Shown here piece after piece: positions 11,429 to 38,065 of a stretch of DNA of 64,000 bases. Origin of the DNA: Euglena gracilis. Taxonomy: Eukaryota > Euglenida > Euglenophyceae > Euglenales. The notes below the pieces were generated by a model that saw only the letters and a program-made list of their open reading frames with translations, did not search any database and was not told where the DNA came from. Location of the stretch: NCBI GenBank assembly GCA_039621445.1, contig CP154957.1, positions 1,854,504 to 1,918,503 of the forward strand, read 5' to 3'. A program made the translations under genes and the position numbers. How positions within the stretch are numbered: position 1 is the first letter of the stretch; the number at the start of each line of letters is the position of its first letter.

Positions 11429-14400
11429 GTCGGCTGTCCTGAGGGGGGGGGGGGTTTGCGAAGCCCAAGCTTTGTAGGGTCTGCACAGAGCCTTGTGGGG
11501 TCTTGCCCCAATTTGGGAACACTTTGCACAGCTGGAACATTAGTTGTGTTGACACGCCCTGTGTCAATGGTAGGTGACTGGAGCATCGGAACCTTGGCAG
11601 TTTTTTTTGAAAGCTGTAACTGAAACATTGAAATTGCTTTGGGGCAGAGAATTTTTTTTGATGTGTCAGACCTATCACGTTGAATTCCTTTGTTCTCAAA
11701 TTTGATGACTTCGCTCAATAATTGCTGCTAATTGCACCAAAGTCACATTTGCTATTATTATTGTCCGTCAATGGTGCCGTTGCGTTGACACACCATGTCA
11801 TTAACGCACCTCCCCCTTTCTATCGCGTGTTCTTGGAACATTGCTGTGCTCTGAAAATACAAGTCCAAATTTCCGCAAACGTCAGCTGGAAGGCTTGGCA
11901 GCCGTCCAATCAAACTTCGCAGCCGTTCTTTCTGCGGCTGTTGCGAACTCACTCCGACTCACAACTGCCACGCCGCTCGCCGCGCAGTCGCTCGTGGTGC
12001 TTGCCAAAAAAAAGCGAGAATAACCTGTTAACCAACACGGTTAGCAAAACAAACCCAGCGAGGGGCACGGATTGGCTCAGTTCCAGACCAGCCAGAGGCG
12101 GCTGCGGCGCGACCACCATCTTTCCTCCTTCCTGCACTTCCCGGGGAGGGGTTCTTACCCCCTGACCTGATGAATGAAGCGGAAACACGGAATGATTCCA
12201 AGTTTCTGCACTTGCATAACTGTTGATGTCGCAAACTGTCAAAAGTCTTCCGAAAGTTAGCAAGGTTACCTGCACTTTCGAAATTCTTTTGACAGCACTG
12301 CAAGTAATTACTGCAGTGATCCAGCTTGGTGAAGACATTTTTCTGGTTGTTCTCGGAAAACTGGAGCACCTTGTTCAGTGATGCTGCGCACTCTGCAACG
12401 CATTGTTGCAAATGGTTGAACCGCCTCACAAGGGGCAACCCCCAACCGGAGGGTGGCCGGTAAATAGGGGTGTTCGTTGGGCAAAGGGGGGGGGTGGTTG
12501 TTGGAGGGTACCCGGGAGGGGGTGGGGAGGGTCTTACCAGCCAGCAGCCTTTTTCACAAGCCCTGGACCCCCCCCTCCCTTGGCAGGCTTCACTCATCAT
12601 GCGTGCTCCCCCCGTTCAGCCATATCCGGCCCTCCCAACACCATGCTGACCCTACCACCGACCATGCCCAGGCGCCTGGGTTCCCACCCCAAGCGGGAAC
12701 ATTGCGATTCTCACATTACATGTGCCTTGTCGTTCAAACCACAAAAGGAAAGCCGATGCCCTGCCCCCCGTGAGAGGGGAGGAATCATGAGCCAAACTCG
12801 GAATCATGAGCCTAAATCTCTTGCAAACGTGAAAACGTTGGAACGCAGCATTTCTTGCCGTTTCTTTGCCTCCAGTTTTTTTTTTGACAGGACGGGGAAG
12901 GGAAGGGATACTTTTCAGCAACACATCTTCAGAGCATCGGAACCTGTGGTCTCGTAGTTCATGGGCCTCTTTTGAATTTCTACCCCGTTGTATGAATGCC
13001 TTTTTTGGCAACAAACAACATATTTCTTTTAGCGAGTTTCTCTTTGTACACCACCTCGAATGGTGATGCTATTTTGGAGATGGGGATCTGGGAAACTGGC
13101 ATACCACACAAGCTAGTAGCTGCCTTCAAACTGTCAACAAAGGTAATTTTTCAGGCAAGGAATCGGGTGCTTCATATTAATGTCACATGACTCCCAGGCA
13201 GGGGACAGGCAGGGGTTTTTTTTTTTAGTCTTGGACCCCCTCCCCCCGGGGGGGGTAGGGGCTGGTGGGTATATCTTTTTTGGTGCTGAAGGTGACGAAA
13301 TTTTTGGAAAAGGTGCTATTTTGGGTATTTTTGGTTGAACCCCTGTGGCAAAAAAGTACCCCAAAATGAATGCACCCACCTCTGCTAGGAGGCTTCTCGG
13401 CCCACCTATTTGGACGTCTTCTATGTGCATGCATTTGCACACTTGCGAATTTGGACGTTTTCGCCGGGTGCACATGCATGTGTGCATTGCTCCCCAAAGT
13501 GGGAAGTTGCTCTGCCGTGTCCAAAAAACAACAACAACAAACACATGGCCATTGGAGGAAATTCACTGAATTCCGTGCAAGGAATCGAGTCGAGAACCTG
13601 GGGGGGGGGTTGCTCTTGGCTCCCCCTTCCCCCTCAGAGTTAAACAACAAGATGCTTGAACCCCACTTGAATGGTTTCCTGTTCTCTCTCCGCAGCTGAG
13701 GAAAATCTTCGCAGGTGAAAAACTCTCCGCAGGTGAGGGAAATTCGTCTGGGTATATTCATCGGACCGAACTGGAAATATTTAAACTTTGCTTTCCTTTT
13801 CCCTCGAAAGCACAGCGTGAGGGTCAACCCTCTCACGCTGGGGACCCTCGAGAGCGAAAAAAGCCCATCGCCGTCTTTGGCATCAATCTCAGCGTCATTC
13901 CAAAAAAAAACGTCCGTAAACATGGATTCATTGTACAATCCAAAATGAGCTCAATGCAGCGAACACCATTGGTCAATCCTTGCCCCAAAATTTCTCCAGG
14001 ACCTGATACCCTGAGTCAAGCACATAACAAAACATCACACAGGCACATCACAAAAAATATTCTCGCCAAACTCAAGAATTACCTCAATTCTGCTTTATCT
14101 GCACATTCGCTGCGACGCATCGTGGGAAAACGGACAAAAAAGAACTTCAATGCCAGAGGAAATTTGAGCATCCCATACTCTGGCAGGAAATGCCACACAT
14201 CCGCAAAAAAAGCATCCTTCGCTGTGCCAGTGGGTCCCTAAGGCTACGGAGCGGAGCCCCGCTTCATCGCAGGAAATGCCACACATCCGCAAAAAAAGCA
14301 TCCTTCGCTGTGCCAGTGGGTCCCTAAGGCTACGGAGCGGAGCCCCGCTTCATCCCTGTTCTGACAGACGACGCCCTCCACAACAACTTCCCACACAACA

Positions 14401-14987
14401 GAAAGGGCCCCTTTCCGAGACTGTATGCGGGACAAGAATGCGCGTATGCACACTCTTCGGGCCATTGTTTGGTTGGCTGGCTGGCTGTGATTCTGTCTGC
14501 GAGAGAGCAGGACGGGAGGACCACTGGCATCCTCCACAAAGAGTGCGTACATGCACATTCTGTGAGGGGGTATGCCCATGCGGAATGTGCATTCTATGTG
14601 TTGCGGAGAGTTGTGCCTTACACTTTGCCTGCACAGCTCTGCGGCAGTGCATAGCTGGCCTTTTTGTTGGCTATTTCAGGGGCGTGGCAAGGTACAAGGG
14701 TATCGCCACTTGTGGAAAGCCTCCCACCATGGTGCTTTTCGGGGGGAGCATGGCCTGCAAATCCACCCCACTGTGCCATTTTTGACCCCAGCCGTTGCGG
14801 ATGGGGTGTGTACAAAACTTGCGCGCATATTTACTTCCCTTGGTCTTCACGGTTATCGCGGGCAGTGTTTGTCTTTGTGTTCGGTGATGGTGCGTCGAAT
14901 CCAAATACCTGATGAAAAAAGGTTCTGTGCGGTGGGCATCGTTTGTCACCAACAAGGCCAGAGGTGGAGGTCCACCTTCGCAGTGTT
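11429..14987. other. Region between the two convergent genes
   Basis: It should hold the 3' end of the CorA-type gene, but I could not place it. A + strand frame at 11841-12023 ends LAAQSLVVLAKKKRE before a stop and is alanine-rich. The stretch at 14827-14866 can be read LLPLVFTVIAG, but the spacing does not match the CorA PLTFIAG segment. Also present: a C/G-tract hairpin repeat at 13205-13370 and the 86-bp tandem duplication. Confidence 0.5.
14183..14354. repeat. 86-bp tandem duplication, two copies
   Basis: Two adjacent, apparently identical units, each running from GCAGGAAATGCCACACATCC to GAGCCCCGCTTCATC. The perfect identity implies a recent event or an assembly duplication. Confidence 0.92.
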
Positions 14988-28375
<13,388 letters not shown>

Positions 28376-28511
28376 CTGGGCCAGTCCGCCAGGCACTGCC
28401 CAAGAAGGCATCGGGGGATGGGAACACTGCCTGGGGGGTCTGTGCATTGCATGAAGGCCCGAGACCTTTCTTTCCCTAAATGAAGATTTAGGTGAAATAA
28501 AGAAAACAAAT

Positions 28512-29535
28512 TACCCCCCCCCCCCTAGTCGTATGACCGGGTTCCTGCAACCTGTGACCGGGGGGGGGGTGGTCATAACACCCCCATGACCTGCAACCTG
28601 TGACCGGGGGGTGGTCGTAAATGAGGGGTGGTCGTACGACTAGGGGGGGGGGGGGTAAGGTCTAAAAGGATAATAAGATAGAAAATATCCCCTTCCTATT
28701 TTGCGCTTATATAAACCAATCATATATAAACTGATTTAGCATTAACCAAGACGACAGAAGATAGATTAAGGCGTAAAACCTAAAATGAACGAAATCATTC
28801 CAAATGAACACATGGCAAATTTGGCGACACCGGCGACTTTGCACCAGGGGCAAATCGCCCAGTGGCGACAGGAAATCTGGCCATTTGTAGTGCGAAACTA
28901 GGCGAGATCTGATCGCTTGGCTTGCTGCAGGAGGGTCCTCGGTTGCAGGCCAACGTTCCCACTTTCCTGGAGGGGGAGGGAACATACTGCGCTCCCCCAC
29001 CACCCCTAAACCCCTGGGGGGGGTCCAGGGCACCCAAATTTTGGTACCCCCCCCCCCTTGTCGTGCGACTGGGTTCCTGCAACCTGCGACCGGGGGGGGG
29101 GGGATCGTAACATCCCCATAACCTGCAACCTGCGACTGGGGGGTGGTCGTAAATGAGGGGTGGTCGTACCCCCCCCCCCTTGTCGTACGACCGGGTACCT
29201 GCAACCTGCGACCAGGGGGTGGTGGTTGTTTTAGTGGGGGTGGTCGTTGTTCACAGTTCTGGCTGATACCAATGGGGACCCAAACTGTCGTCATGGGTGC
29301 GGCACACATTAATTCAAGCAGTGTGAAAGCACTACGGACTACGGGTGTAGAAAACATGAGTGGGGGACATGGAAAATGTTTGGAAAAAGGTGGCATACAT
29401 GGATACATCTTCATACAACCTCAAAAAACTCGCCTCTTTTTTGGGTCCTGACCTGCAACCTGCGACCGGGGGGTCGTTATAGTGGGGTGGTCGTATGACA
29501 AAGGGGGGAGGAGGTACGACAAGGGGGGGGTAATC
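28512..29535. repeat. Cluster of GACCGGGGGG foldback repeats
   Basis: Several units built from GTCGTAYGACCGGGTTCC, TGCAACCTGYGACCGGGGGG and GGTGGTCGTAAATGAGGGG lie at 28526-28660, 29048-29180, 29181-29250 and 29448-29530. Each begins in a C-run with GTCGTACGA and returns to its complement beside a G-run, so each can fold on itself. Related GTTGGACATAGGG/CCTATGTCCAACGACC units are at 17045-17175 and 17600-17660. Confidence 0.75.
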
Positions 29536-30272
29536 AATGTTCCAGCATATCAACCTGGGCAGAACGTAAAACGTCGGAAAAGGATGAAACATGCAATGGC
29601 AAAAAGTCGAAGGATTGCACTTTGCAAATTTTGGGTGCAAAAAACGATTTAGGATTTGGGAGACCAATGAGCGGTCGGCTAAATGCCCCGAAAAATGCAG
29701 CTGGGTCAATTTGAGCGTGGGTCAATGGGCCAGGGGTGGGGGGGGTGAAGATAGCAGGAACCATGCTGGAGAGAACGGCAGTGTAAACAAATTAAACTTG
29801 AACATGTCCAGTGAGGCAGCATTTCCCAAATTGAATGTACCCAGGCTTACTGCCGGGTGCAGTCCACAACGGCTGGCCTGGTCAATTTCGGGGGTCGGTC
29901 TCGACGTTTCGAGGGTCGACTGCTGCGTCACGGTGGACTGGCTGGCAGCGGAGGATGGGTGAAGTGCAAGGGTTGATGATGAGGCCGCACTTGTTGCCCG
30001 AAATTGAGCCACTTTTGTTTTTGTTGACACCTTGACATGCCTACCGTCAGATTCATTTTTTTTTGCTATGCATTTTATTCATTATTTATTTATGATTATT
30101 GTTTCTGAAGAATAATCACCACAAAAAAATAATTGCTGACAAACCAAAAATTGAAAACCAGATGTTATAAACCATGAAATAAAATGAGATTGGGTGTGTG
30201 CAAATAATCACAATGGGATATGTTTCATATCTGCATGCAGTTGTGCAGGTGCATATATGTGGATAATTAAGC

Positions 30273-30505
30273 GCAGCCCAAATTTACTGGGACCCCCTTG
30301 GTTGATTTTAGGCCAGAAATTAGGCAAAGCTATTTTTTCAGCCTAAATTCACAAAACTTTGGCCAAAAGTTAGGTAAACCTCCGGCCTAAACAAAAATGG
30401 CCGAAATTTTGGCCAAAACTGTGACCCTAACCCTATCCCAAAAACACCCCCGGGTAAGACTAGTGGGACCTACCATGGGCGAGGTCCCAGTAAACTTGGG
30501 CTGCC
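30273..30505. mobile_element. Foldback element family T, copy 2
   Basis: The ends GCAGCCCAAATTTACTGGGA and TCCCAGTAAACTTGGGCTGC are complementary apart from one base. The core contains TTTGGCCAAAAGTTAGG and GACCCTAACCCTATCCC. The flanks AATTAAGC and AACTAAGC look like an 8-bp target duplication with one difference. No coding sequence. Confidence 0.78.
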
Positions 30506-31454
30506 AACTAAGCACATACCAATCCGCCTGCCAACCTGTATTTGTCTTCATAGGGACCGATTTCCTATCCTTGCCACTGTTAATGCAGCGGCAAAATAAT
30601 TCGTTGCAGTAGGTGTGGGCGTGACCAACCACTTCGTGTGGGCACTTGCACTTGTTGTGTGCAGGCATCGACCGCGCCTCCGCCTGCCGCTGTCCTCGAG
30701 GGAACTCTCCGGGCCACACAGCGGCGGACTGATTCTGCAACCGGGGATAAAACAATTCGTTGTGAAAAACGTTTTTATTGCTTTATGCGGTGGTTGCACT
30801 GTATGTGTCGCGAAAAACTGACACTTAAAAAAACACTTTTCAATAGCTCCTGCAACAGGCCAAGGGGTTCCCACATTTGGGTCCCAGAGCACCCATCCAG
30901 ATTCTTTCAAAATTCGCAAGTTTTTATATATCTGCATGTTTTTCACACCTGGAATACCTATCCCACTGGAATACCACACTGGAATACCTATCCCAGGGGA
31001 CATAATGGGAACCCCCAATCGTTTTCCAGTCTGAGGGCCATATGACCGTTTTTCATAAGTTGTAATCCTCCTGGTTGACTGGAATTTGCCTGAAAATGAG
31101 CCCTTTCTGGGCGTTCCATGCTGTCGGTATGCCCGGCCGAATACCCGGCACGTTAGACCATCTGTCCTTCCTCCCGCCTACAGGGAACTGGGCCCTGGAG
31201 GAGCCCAGAAAAACGGCGGCCGACGTCCTCGTTGCATTCATCCCGGTCTCCCCCCCCCCCCCCCCCCGTGCAAGGGCGGAACCTCCATCGGTTTTTCGTT
31301 TAAACCTCTGAAAAGCCGGACAGAGCAGGTCGGGACGGACCGGACAGCCGTCCCGAAAAGCCGGACCCTCGGGCGGGACCTCCCCCCGAGGGCTTCCCCG
31401 AGCAGCGCATGGGTTGCCACACACTTAAAACCCACGGAGGTCATAAGCAGGCTG

Positions 31455-31700
31455 GTGCTTACCGACCAGGGGGGAGGGGGGAGGGTGGGTGCCATAGGGT
31501 GCCTGCCCCTAGCAGGCACACCTCCCTGGGGGGGGCAGGGGTCCGGGGGGACCCAGAAAACTATCTGAAGGCGCCGGGGTCGCAGTGTGGGCAGGCACCC
31601 CCCCCCCCAAAACCCTGCCCCCCGGGGGGGGGGGGTCGGATTGGGTGCTCTTGGGTGCCTGCCCCCAGCACCCCCCCCTGTGGGGTAGGCACCCGACTAT
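31455..31700. repeat. GTGCCTGCC..GGCAGGCAC hairpin repeats (two units)
   Basis: Units near 31480-31530 and 31630-31690 read GGGTGCCTGCCCCTAGCAGG then CAC, next to C/G runs. The same short motif is at 9795-9835, 17775-17810, 34430-34470 and 38575-38625, usually after ACCAACCCCGGGGGGAGGGG. Confidence 0.7.
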
Positions 31701-32039
31701 GCACAAACCTGGTCATAAGGTCTGGTTTTGGTGGTCGGTCCTGGCCCCGAGGGGAGAGGCGTTACAAATTGAGAGTCAGGGCTTGGTGTGCGCCAGACGG
31801 CTTCCAAAAATGCCCTCTACTCCACAAGGCCATCCCATACACCGGAAAGGTGTCACCCGACAAGTTAACGAAGACAACCTCCTGAGCCCACCGGCTGACA
31901 AACTCCCGAGCAGGCGTGGTGGACTGTCCAACAAGGAAAAGTCAGGTGGAACGGACCTAAGCCGCCAGCTTCCCAGCTTTTCCGCGCATGGTGTGAAGCT
32001 GAGGAGTGGGAAGCAACCCAAAACCCACAAGCTTCAGAC

Positions 32040-32144
32040 CCAAGCCATCGCGTGGTCCAGGTCCAGCAACACGGAGGACGGCCCGGCGTCGTCGTCGCTG
32101 TCCTCCCCCCGGACCTTCCGGGCGTGCCTTCCCTTTCGGGGCAT
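32040..32144 (-). CDS. Possible first exon of the pseudouridine synthase gene
   Basis: A - strand ATG begins MPRKGRHARKVRGEDSDDDA then GPSSVLLDLDHAMAW: 35 codons ending in phase 0 at TGG|GTCTGA. A basic start followed by an acidic run is typical of an N-terminal extension, and strand and distance (3.7 kb upstream of the S4 exon) suit the pseudouridine synthase gene. No sequence evidence links them; it could be the start of another - strand gene. The + strand is also open here (31585-32181), but that frame looks like repeat-derived sequence. Confidence 0.42.
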
Positions 32145-33751
32145 CCCGCCGCCTGGGCGAATGACGAAGCGACGGGGGTAACTCAGGAGGACCCCCACCC
32201 CTGGCTCTTTTGCCAAAATTGTCGCAAAAGCAATCTTTGTGTCCCCCCCCCCCTTTGCTTTATTTCTCTCCACCCAAATTCTACATTTTTGCACATCTTT
32301 CAAAAGGATTTTGACCGAAAGAAACTCCGAAATTCCGCTATTTCATGTTTTTCTTGAGGCCAAGATTTTCACAATTTGTTTTGAATTTTTTAAATTGCTT
32401 ATTCTTTGGAATCTTAAAACCTTCAAATTGGAATTGAAATCCCAAAAAAAATGAGAAATTGTAGTTGTTGTACCTAGACCCAAAAATGCACAAAAATTGA
32501 CATGCATTTTTGTATTTATTGGTCGGCTTTTGCATTTATTGCTTTTCTGCGTCCCATTTTTTTTTAGGGCCCATGTTGTGTCCCCCTCCTCCCATAAAAA
32601 CCTTGTGGGTAGTTGGTAACCATTTTCTCCCGTTTTTCGAGGTGGTCTGATTTTTTGCACCAACGTTTTATTTGCACAGATCTGCAACCAGGGGGGTTCG
32701 ACTCCCCAACAAGACATTCCCACCCTGGGGGTGGTGAGGTCACCCAGACAGTTTTGTGTGGTCCCCCGTGAAGGTTGGTGCACACCATGATCAATGTGTA
32801 CATTTAAGGTCGAAATTCTCACAAATGTTTGTTGGATGGCATTATGCTTCAGCCATGTTTCATCATGTTACAGCTTAATACAGCTGAATAAATCCTGCAC
32901 CTCAGTGGTTCATTGGAGATCCAAGGCGACAGGATTCGTTGGTGTGCAAAAGAACACCAAAAAAAGTGCATTCACCCACTTGCTTACAGCATGCCTGTTC
33001 AGTGATGCCCCCCAACAAAACCAAGGAATGCATCATGACGCCTCCCCTGCAATCTCTGGGAAGAAACACCGGAGAAAGCAAAAAAAGCTGTTTGAGATTG
33101 TAAGAAATTCAAAACAATTCACTGAAATTAGCAAAAATACTGACTTTTTGGATTAAGAGAAAAAATGAACCCGAAACATGATTGATATGCACCCAATTCA
33201 TGTTCTGTCCCAAGACTCCCTCATCCCTCCACACCTGGGGAGGGAGAGTATATTTTCAAAAAACATCCCAACACTGAACGGCATTTGAAAAAACTTTGGA
33301 CCATTTTCCTTGACATTCGTGGTCCGGATTGGGCGATGCGGGTCAGTCTTCCCAAGCCAATGGATTCCTGCCAAGTTTGGGCCTTTGGGTTGGTTTCCAA
33401 AAAAAAAGAATTGGTCTCTGGGTTAGGCCCAGGATGAATGTCCCCCGATGCCTGACAACAACAGTTGGCCAGCGACGGAGTGATTGTATGGTTGGGAAGG
33501 TGTTGGCATCGCAGGAGTGAATCACAGGAACATCGCAGATGCAGTCAACCGCGTGGAACACGCAAAGGGGGATGGGGGGTTGGGTTTCGGACGCTTGGGA
33601 ATGGCGGAGGGGACCCCTGCAAGACGGGACCACACAACAACGACGTGTGGCGCCGGCGAAGGGTCAGGGTCCTCCTGTTAGCGGTGGCAGGGCGCGTGCG
33701 GGGAGGAGAAAACCTACACTTGGCAACAAACCCCCCAACTCGTCTTTGCTG

Positions 33752-34281
<530 letters not shown>

Positions 34282-34574
34282 TGTGTCCCTGCACAAAGGA
34301 TGGATGCTTATTGACCATGTTTATCCATCACAGTCATATACCCATCCCTTCAGATACAACGCCTCTCAGCCTGAACCATTGAGGAATCAAGCTTCTTTTT
34401 ACCAACCCCGGGGGGGAGAGGGGGGTGCCTTGTGCTATGGGGTCTCTGCCCATAGCAGGTACCCCCCCCCCCCCCGGGGGAGTCGGTTTTGGTGTCTGCC
34501 GGCCAAGCTGATTTTCTCTTAAATTTGGCCATTTTCGGACCCCGGTGCCTCAGGCGCCGGGGGTGTGTTGTAGC

Positions 34575-34985
34575 AACCAGGCTATTGCTTGCGGACCCCG
34601 GGGGGGATCCACTAACTAGCCATTTTGCTAGACACTGGAAAAAATGGACTAGCTAGAACCCTGGGAGGTAGGTCCGGGGGTCCCCTGAACTGGGAAAAAT
34701 TTTCCTCCGGCGCTGCGTGGCGAGGTGGAAATGGTGTTTTTAATGCATTTTTTTTGGCTGATTTTGGTCCAACCCCCCCCCCCTAAATGGCCAGAAATGG
34801 GCATTTTTTTGGCCAGTTTTGGGGGGGGGGGCAAAAATTTGCGCCGGTCACCGGAAAAAAGTTTCCACTGGCTAACAGATCACCCCGGGGGTCTGCTAGA
34901 ATTTCACAAATTTGGACAAGCTGCCGTCCAGCCCCCCCCCCCCCCCCCCCCCCCGGTACTGCGAGCCCTGAAGCAATAGACTGCT
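34575..34985. repeat. Hairpin repeat family H, copy 3
   Basis: Same order of blocks as copies at 17165 and 26107. The left end (GGCTATTGCTTGCGGACCCC) and right end (GGTACTGCGAGCCCTGAAGC) are diverged complements. This copy is the most degraded. Confidence 0.75.
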
Positions 34986-35099
34986 AGCTACCCACCACCC
35001 TTGCTAAAACCCCACACCCCCTGGGGTGCCAGATTTTAGGGCCTACACCCTTCCTGCAAATACCCCCCCCCCTCGGGGGTGCGCACTTCATAAAAAAAG

Positions 35100-35585
35100 A
35101 AGCCTGATGCGGACATACAGTTCAAAAAGTCATCATTCAAGCAGGTTGCAAAAATCATCAATCCTGAAACATTCGAAAAAAAATTTGCTCCCCTCCAGTG
35201 TGGTAATCAGTGTTGGAAAAATAAATTTGACTGACTGTGAATCCAAGAATTTTTGATAGCCCCGCCGAGCCAACCACCTGCTTGGTTGCTGTGCACCCCC
35301 CATATGCACTGCACAGAGGAATTCTGGTATTTCGAAGAGAAGATGACGTGCTTGGCACGGCATCAAAAGAAGCTCATGGACATAAGGAAGCGGTAGAGTG
35401 CTGCAGTCTGCGTGGCAGAGCACACAGAGCATCCATGGACCTCCTCCACCACTGCCAACCCATTGCCTGACGTGGGGGTCCAGCAAACAGTACAGCACAA
35501 ATTCGAAATTTCCAGGAGTGATGACCTTTGCAACCAGCTTGGGTGATGACTTTTTAAACTGTGCATACGTTGTTGTGGCTGAAAA
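35100..35585. mobile_element. Foldback/MITE-like element, ~480 bp
   Basis: The left ~60 bp (CAGTTCAAAAAGTCATCATTC then AAGCAGGTTGCAAAA) is repeated inverted at the right end (35500-35585) with about 85% identity by eye. The right half (35290-35580) is the second copy of the repeat seen at 193-420. No clear target duplication was found. Confidence 0.6.
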
Positions 35586-38065
35586 AAAAAAGAGAAAAGA
35601 CCCCCCCCCCCGAAGAAGCAATGAAAAAGCCCAGAAAAACCACAGAGTGGATACACCGCAACAGAGGGATACAACGTTTACAGAGGGACTACCACGCACG
35701 GCCTGCATACAAGGACCTTCCCTCCACGCCCAAGGATGGGGGTGGGGACACTATAAACAGGGCCATCCAGCTGCCCAGCCGTCCTGCTCTAGACAAGCAG
35801 CGTCTGCCATAGCGGCTTCTGAACATGCGATTGCTGGTCAGTCTGGGCTGGCCAAAGCAAGCCCGGAAAAATCTTTAAAAATTATAAACTTAATTTTAAA
35901 ATTTTTTCGGGTTTCAGCCGATTTTGGGTGGATTTCGGGTGTGTGGGTGGGTGGGTGGGTGGGTGGGTGGGTGGGCCTCCCGGGAAGTCGGGGCTGTGTG
36001 TGGGTGGGTCTTCGAAAAAAAGTGGGTGGGTGGGTGGGTGGGGTTGGGCCCCGGAAAAAACTGCCCGCCCAGGGTCACTTGTGACAAAAACAACAACAAA
36101 TTGACTCAAATGGTCCTGTTCACACTCCGAGGCATTGTGGAGGCACCATTCGGAATCAATGCAACAATGTCATTGATTTTGCCCTCTCCCCAACTATCCA
36201 TACCTACCCTCCCCCCGACCACAACATACCTATTTGCTTTCTCCAAGGGAGTGTCTCCCGGGGAAAGGCAAAACAAAGCTCCACGAATTATCGGGTACCA
36301 CTATTCGGAGTGAGGGAAAAAGCAATTGCACGGGAGCGAACACGTGCAAAGATATGTGACGTGCAACCAGGGCAGCGTATCAATGGGCCAACTGCAATTT
36401 CATGGCACGTTCGTTGCAACAACTGATTGCAAGAGCCAGCGCACCACGGTCGCACGTCCCCCCCTTGACATACCAAAATATGGAGAAAATGCGATTGACA
36501 GGGCGTGTGTGTGTGTGTGCGCGCGCGCGCGTGCGTGCGTACGTGCGTGTGTGTGTGCACAGACACGCTGCGTCATGGTTATTGCACCATATAAAAATGG
36601 TCTTTTGGGTGTGGGATAAATGCGGTTGAAATGGGGTCAGCCAGAACTCGCCACACCGCCCGCCCCTGCTTGCACGGCAGTACCCGCAGCTCGGGCTAGG
36701 CCGCCACGCCGGGGCCCAAACACACGCCAACGCCGGAACACAAAAGCCAGTCTAAGGCCCCTTAGGGTGCCTGTGGTGCCGGGGGGGGGGGAGAGGTCAC
36801 AGGAGGCAGCGAACGGACTGGGCTGCTGCCCGGTAGGAGTGGCCCCGAAACCCCACAGCACGATGGGGCCCTCTGTAGAGCAGGGATGCCCGTTGCGGAC
36901 CCCCAGCAGGGTCGCTGTTCCCCTGGGGTGAGATGCCCCTGAGGGGGGACCCCTGCCTCCAAATTGACGAGGACCGATAAACATTTTCGGATAGGCTGCC
37001 AGCTGAGGGTGAAGGTAAAAGGGGGAAATTGTTGAACAAATCAGGAATCAGGAATCAGTAACCCCCCCTCCTCCCCCAAATATAAAGCCCCGCCCCCCGC
37101 TTTATATTTGGATGGGATTTCAAGACCCCCAGGGGGGGGGGGGGCTTTATATTTGGGGGGATCAAACATTTTTGGGTGGCCTCTATGACCTTCGGCGGCC
37201 TTCAATTATGGCCAAATACCAATTTTATGCCAAATTTTCGTTGTGTACCTCCTATTTTTCGCGTGTGTGGAATGTGTGGAATTCTTATCCAAAATTGAGC
37301 ATTTCCGGTGAAAAAAAATGTTGTATCCATCCAAATGTTATATATTTTTCCTGAATGACTCCAGCGTCTGGATTCATGTCGGGGGGGGGGGGGCTTTGTA
37401 TTTGGGCGGCAAAATCAAACCCCCCAGGGGGGCTTTATATTTGGGGGGGGGGGGCTTCATATTTGGGGGGTTTACTTTATTTGGAGACAAATCATATTAT
37501 TATTATTATGCTCTTTCCCCACAATTCATGGAAGAGAAATACCCAAAATTTACAAAATGCAACCATCTTTCGAATAAAATACTCCTGTTGGTGTTCCTGT
37601 TTTTTTTATGACTCTTTTTTCATAATAATTACTCTCTTCATCATGTTGCAAATTTGGTAAAATATCGCACAAAAAAGTCCAAAACCAATCGATGGTGTTT
37701 CTTAAAAAAAACTGAAGCATTAAACATAAAATCATTAAAATAAACTGAATTAATCAAAATTAAAAATATTTTCATTTTGTGTGTCCTTTGTCTTTAGCTT
37801 GAAACACACAGGAAAAAAAAACAAAAAGGATAAAACCCAGCAAAATCAACAGAAATGCTTCAAAAGAAGGAAGCAAAGAGGCAGACAAAGAAAATTGAGG
37901 GAGAAAAGACAGAGAGTTTTTGCCCTTGATTTTGCTTGACATTTAGTCAACGTTCACTAATATATGTGTTTATTTTCATATTTTCATTATATTCATCTGC
38001 ATTCATTTTTCAGTTTCGGGTAGGGCACGAAGAAAAAAACCTGGATCTGGTGAACAAGTTCAGAA
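35586..38065. other. No gene recognised; repeats
   Basis: It holds a GGGT-rich repeat (35935-36065) ending CCCAGGGTCACTTGTGAC that recurs inverted at 45258-45380 and 50530-50680; a GT/CG run (36508-36560); AAATATAAAGCC/GGCTTTATATTT hairpins (37060-37160 and 37380-37475; relatives at 51290-51380); and AT-rich sequence from 37500. Stretches at 36640-36960 are GC-rich but no frame is convincing. Confidence 0.55.

Noticed and set aside
14827-14866. LLPLVFTVIAG as the first membrane helix of the CorA-type protein
   Set aside because: Two residues too many between PL and AG compared with PLTFIAG, no GMN follows, and a stop comes soon after; a chance reading is likely.
31585-32181. 198-codon + strand frame
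   Set aside because: Its first third is C/G-run repeat, and its end is antisense to a better - strand candidate with start codon and donor. No motif.
35935-36065. GGGTGGGT run as a telomere or regulatory tract
   Set aside because: It is the core of a dispersed repeat that recurs inverted at 45258 and 50530.
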